Shown here: piece after piece, positions 63,627 through 64,000 of the stretch
Position numbering within the stretch: the stretch's first letter is position 1
Layout of the letters: each line of letters opens with the position of its first letter
Assembly: GCF_023343835.1 (NCBI RefSeq)
Contig: NC_064440.1
Span: forward strand, 32,247,537-32,311,536
Reading direction: 5' to 3'
DNA length: 64,000 bases
DNA from: Lagopus muta
Taxonomy: Eukaryota; Chordata; Aves; Galliformes; Phasianidae
Notes under the pieces: model-generated
Told to the model about the DNA's origin: nothing
The model's input: the letters and a program-made list of their open reading frames with translations, nothing else
The model's database searches: none
Program-made: the position numbers and the translations under genes

Positions 63627-63887
63627 ATATGGTTAAAGCCCTGTAAGAAAGCAGACGTTCCATAACGACGCGGTTACCTGGCTCCAGTGTACAAGACCAG
63701 CAAGCGAAGAGGAATCCTGTCAACCGCTGACCATTCCACCGACTTGGTCACTGCGAGGACCCTTCCTTCCAACAAACCGCAGGAACACTGGATCAAACGT
63801 TATTTTGTCAGCTTAATTCACAAACCTACTGCAATTACTGAGGGTTCCTTTACTAGATCACCCGTGAGGAACACGTGTCGGTCCTGA
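63627..63887 (+). pseudogene. DNAH7: DNAH7-like last exon, stop and altered C-terminus
   Basis: After TTTGCTGCAG the frame reads IWLKPCKKADVP, then TAA (63663-63665) where Lys is expected, then [20 protein letters not shown], the conserved YKTS-RRG-LSTTGHSTNFV block. It keeps QEHWIKR, after which about 8-11 bases are missing. The usual C-terminal LCQLNS is still visible in a shifted frame (TTTGTCAGCTTAATTCA), and the normal stop is lost. The frame then runs into non-dynein residues to a TGA at 63887. Confidence 0.9.
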
Positions 63888-64000
63888 ACGGCTGTAATAT
63901 CAAAAGGTAAGTCAACACACATATAAAAGTACTCATGAAAAAGCAAAAACCATTTTGCACGTTGCAATTCCTGATGTATAAAATACAGGATTGCGCATTA
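63888..64000. other. Sequence after the dynein copy
   Basis: Short AT-rich flank. No polyadenylation signal clearly linked to the dynein copy was recognised before the window ends. Confidence 0.4.

Larger units (their letters stand above)
52456..63887 (+). pseudogene. DNAH7: Axonemal dynein heavy chain 3' end, degenerate (DNAH7-like)
   Basis: About nine exon-sized blocks in order encode pieces of the C-terminal 650-700 residues of an inner-arm axonemal dynein heavy chain. This is the motor subunit that hydrolyses ATP to slide microtubules in cilia and flagella. Assignment to DNAH7 rather than DNAH3 or DNAH12 rests on blocks such as [13 protein letters not shown] followed by [11 protein letters not shown], and [12 protein letters not shown]. 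Several exons keep AG/GT splice sites and compatible phase. Lesions are an internal deletion with frame change (57696 exon), in-frame stops at 58531, 60193, 60202 and 63663, a CR1 insertion at 60217, and loss of the normal C-terminus. Some expected exons are missing or unrecognisable. The upstream motor domain is not found in the window. Confidence 0.85.

Noticed and set aside
52456-63887. Assignment of the dynein copy to DNAH17, which lies near BIRC5 in human
   Set aside because: The visible blocks ([30 protein letters not shown]) belong to the inner-arm DNAH3/7/12 type and not to the outer-arm type, so the human neighbourhood does not explain the pairing.

Overview
The window looks like nuclear DNA of a bird, probably landfowl-like, though I cannot fix the species. 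The main reason is several CR1 LINE fragments with the typical avian 3' end, on both strands. Other support is the low gene density, the vertebrate GT-AG splice sites, and exons recognisable as vertebrate axonemal dynein and survivin.

Region 1 to about 52.4 kb: mostly non-coding sequence with no exon I can assign to a known gene. It holds CR1 fragments near 17.9, 29.9, 33.7, 41.7 and 50.9-51.2 kb. It also has a diverged tandem array of about 40-bp units at 24.3-24.6 kb, homopolymer tracts, a compact hairpin at 39.9 kb and two exon-like cassettes of unknown identity (14.03 and 42.35 kb). Open frames here are short, overlap on both strands and have no family signature.

Region 52.4 to 63.9 kb: the decayed 3' end of an axonemal inner-arm dynein heavy chain gene on the + strand, closest by my reading to DNAH7. 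About nine exons are recognisable in the right order, several with good splice sites and matching phase. They carry in-frame stops, an internal deletion, frameshifts and one exon split by a CR1 insertion, so I call it a pseudogene. They cover parts of roughly the last 650-700 residues of the family.

Inside the first visible dynein intron (52549-57695), on the opposite strand, lie three exons of a survivin-like gene (BIRC5). Exon 2 has exactly the human exon length (110 nt). Exon 3 is one codon shorter than human (115 against 118 nt). Their splice sites and phases fit. Two of the four zinc ligands of the BIR domain are replaced, and the putative fourth exon has an early stop. This nested, antisense pair of degenerate genes is the most notable content of the window.

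Between the dynein exons are an 8-bp minisatellite with ordered variants followed by a pyrimidine-only stretch, a cytosine-poor segment ending in AATAAA and a poly(A) run, and a nearly pure A/T block. I see no tRNA, rRNA, CRISPR array, operon or prokaryotic system.
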